7,694 bases of DNA, taken from NCBI GenBank assembly GCA_002684895.1, contig NYVZ01000023.1:1-7694 (forward strand), read 5' to 3'. The translations under genes and the position numbers were made by a program. This DNA is from Pelagibacteraceae bacterium (GTDB lineage: Bacteria > Pseudomonadota > Alphaproteobacteria > Pelagibacterales > Pelagibacteraceae). Under the pieces are notes generated by a model. It saw only the letters and a program-made list of their open reading frames with translations, did not search any database and was not told the DNA's origin. This document shows, in pieces, positions 6,616 to 7,694 of the stretch (the stretch's first letter is position 1; each line of letters opens with the position of its first letter).

Positions 6616-6663
6616 ATAATGAGAACATTTTAAGGGTTGATTCGGTCGCTTTTTATCCATAGT

Positions 6664-6691
6664 TTGTTCTAGAGTATTATCTAAATATAGT
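6664..6691 (+). promoter_or_regulatory. possible promoter for the helicase gene
   Basis: The 90-base gap after the peptidase contains TTGTTC at 6664-6669 and TATAGT at 6686-6691, spaced by 16 bases; the second matches the -10 consensus at five of six positions. Transcription would begin shortly before the ATG at 6706. A second weak candidate is TTGATT at 6637-6642. No terminator hairpin is evident in this gap, so read-through from the peptidase gene is also possible. Confidence 0.22.
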
Positions 6692-6705
6692 AGGTCAAAA
6701 TTATA

Positions 6706-7694
6706 ATGGCACAAGAAACTACATCTAAAATTTTAGCAATTCTAGGACCAACAAATACAGGTAAAACTTTTTTAGCAATTGAAAGAATGCTTGAATTTGA
6801 AAGTGGAGTTATTGGATTTCCGCTAAGATTATTAGCAAGAGAAGTCTATGATAAAGTTGTCGAAAAAGTTGGAAGTGAGCGTGTGGCTCTAGTTACAGGT
6901 GAAGAAAAAATAATTCCACCAACAGCAGACTTTTATCTTTGTACTGTTGAGTCTATGCCACAAGATATCAACTTTGATTTTGTAGCAATTGATGAAATAC
7001 AAATGTGTGCAGATCCGGAAAGGGGCCACATTTTTACTGAGAGACTTTTAACTTTTCGTGGTGATAAATTAACAATGTTTTTAGGATCTGATATAATCAA
7101 AACTCTTATTTCTTATTTGGTTCCGGAAACAGAATTTATTTATAGAGATCGATTGTCAAAGCTGACATATTCCGGTTTTAAAAAAATATCTCGCATAAAG
7201 CCTAGAAGTGCAATAATTGCATTTTCTGTCGATGATATTTACGCTTTAGCTGAATTTGTGAGACGACAAAAAGGTGGTGCAGCTGTTGTCATGGGATCTT
7301 TGAGTCCTAAAACCAGAAATTCTCAGGTTGAGATTTATCAATCTGGTGATGTAGATTTTTTAATCGCAACTGATGCTATTGGTATGGGCATCAATATGGA
7401 TATAGATAATATATATTTTAGTGGATTAAAAAAATATGACGGTAAACAAATTAGAAACCTAAGGGATATTGAAATAGGACAAATAAGTGGACGTGCAGGA
7501 AGATACATGAACAATGGATCATTTGGGACAACAGGAGATTGTGAAAAATTAACTGATGAACAAATTGATAAAGTTGAAAACCACAAATACGATGATGTTC
7601 TGAACATTTATTGGAGAAATAACGAACTTGATTTCTCCTCAAGTGCTAATCTTATTAATAGCTTAAACAAAAAGCCAATGGATCAAGTGTTGTC
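6706..7694 (+). CDS. Suv3-like DExH-box helicase, C-terminus cut by window edge
   Basis: The 329 visible residues match the alphaproteobacterial relative of the mitochondrial RNA helicase Suv3 (SUPV3L1). Motif I, GPTNTGKT, is at 14-21; IGFPLRLLAREVY at 36-48 and LVTGEEKI at 62-69 are typical of the group; motif II is DEIQ at 96-99, with the family's ADPERGHIF at 102-110. LGSD at 126-129 corresponds to motif III. The second RecA-like domain has IVAFS-like IIAFS at 170-174, GSLSPKTRN at 197-205, ATDAIGMGIN (motif V) at 221-230 and QISGRAGR (motif VI) at 259-266. It should unwind RNA or RNA-DNA duplexes with ATP in the cytoplasm; a role in RNA turnover is inferred from the mitochondrial homologue. 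In other alphaproteobacteria an S4-domain protein, ferredoxin and CarD genes often follow, outside this window. The ATG at 6706 lies shortly before motif I, as in relatives. No stop occurs before the edge. Confidence 0.92.
   Translation, partial: MAQETTSKILAILGPTNTGKTFLAIERMLEFESGVIGFPLRLLAREVYDKVVEKVGSERVALVTGEEKIIPPTADFYLCTVESMPQDINFDFVAIDEIQMCADPERGHIFTERLLTFRGDKLTMFLGSDIIKTLISYLVPETEFIYRDRLSKLTYSGFKKISRIKPRSAIIAFSVDDIYALAEFVRRQKGGAAVVMGSLSPKTRNSQVEIYQSGDVDFLIATDAIGMGINMDIDNIYFSGLKKYDGKQIRNLRDIEIGQISGRAGRYMNNGSFGTTGDCEKLTDEQIDKVENHKYDDVLNIYWRNNELDFSSSANLINSLNKKPMDQVL

Noticed and set aside
6616..6705. Gap before the helicase, examined for a small RNA, tRNA or terminator
   Set aside because: No cloverleaf, strong hairpin or conserved RNA motif could be found; only weak promoter-like boxes are present.
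7338..7642. Two overlapping minus-strand open frames
   Set aside because: Both are antisense to motifs V and VI of the helicase, which are unmistakable on the plus strand.

Overview
The window is low-GC throughout and densely coding, with gaps of at most about 90 bases. Gene content points to an alphaproteobacterium: a cycM-type membrane-anchored cytochrome c divergent from kdsB, a Suv3-like helicase of the alphaproteobacterial/mitochondrial type, and an MJ0042-type zinc-ribbon membrane protein. The AT-rich, compact style and scarcity of Shine-Dalgarno sequences resemble streamlined marine lineages such as SAR11 or its neighbours. The lineage is inferred, not proven. kdsB implies a Gram-negative outer membrane with Kdo-containing lipopolysaccharide.

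Layout. Positions 1-639 (minus) hold most of kdsB, cut by the left edge. A 75-base divergent gap separates it from a rightward group: cytochrome c (715-1257), an AmpG-family permease (1293-2747) and a small exported EF-hand protein (2770-3120). This group meets a leftward TauE/SafE (TSUP) permease (3110-3868) tail to tail. Their last 11 bases overlap, and both stop codons lie in one hairpin. A 30-base divergent gap then leads to a second rightward group: a zinc-ribbon single-pass membrane protein (3899-4318), a second AmpG/BT1-like MFS transporter (best start GTG 4335, to 5873) and an NlpC/P60 cysteine peptidase (5866-6615) overlapping it by 8 bases. After a 90-base gap, a Suv3-like DExH helicase starts at 6706 and runs off the right edge.

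How the genes may work together. The most coherent theme is cell-wall peptide recovery. One transporter is a recognisable AmpG (anhydro-muropeptide import). A second carrier shares its local signature. The gene coupled to that second carrier encodes a peptidase without a signal peptide, whose residue pattern fits the YkfC type that trims L-Ala-gamma-D-Glu from wall peptides in the cytoplasm. This is inference from family and context. The cytochrome, EF-hand protein, TSUP permease and helicase look like ordinary neighbours with no proven link to it. No mobile element, CRISPR array, tRNA or rRNA was seen.
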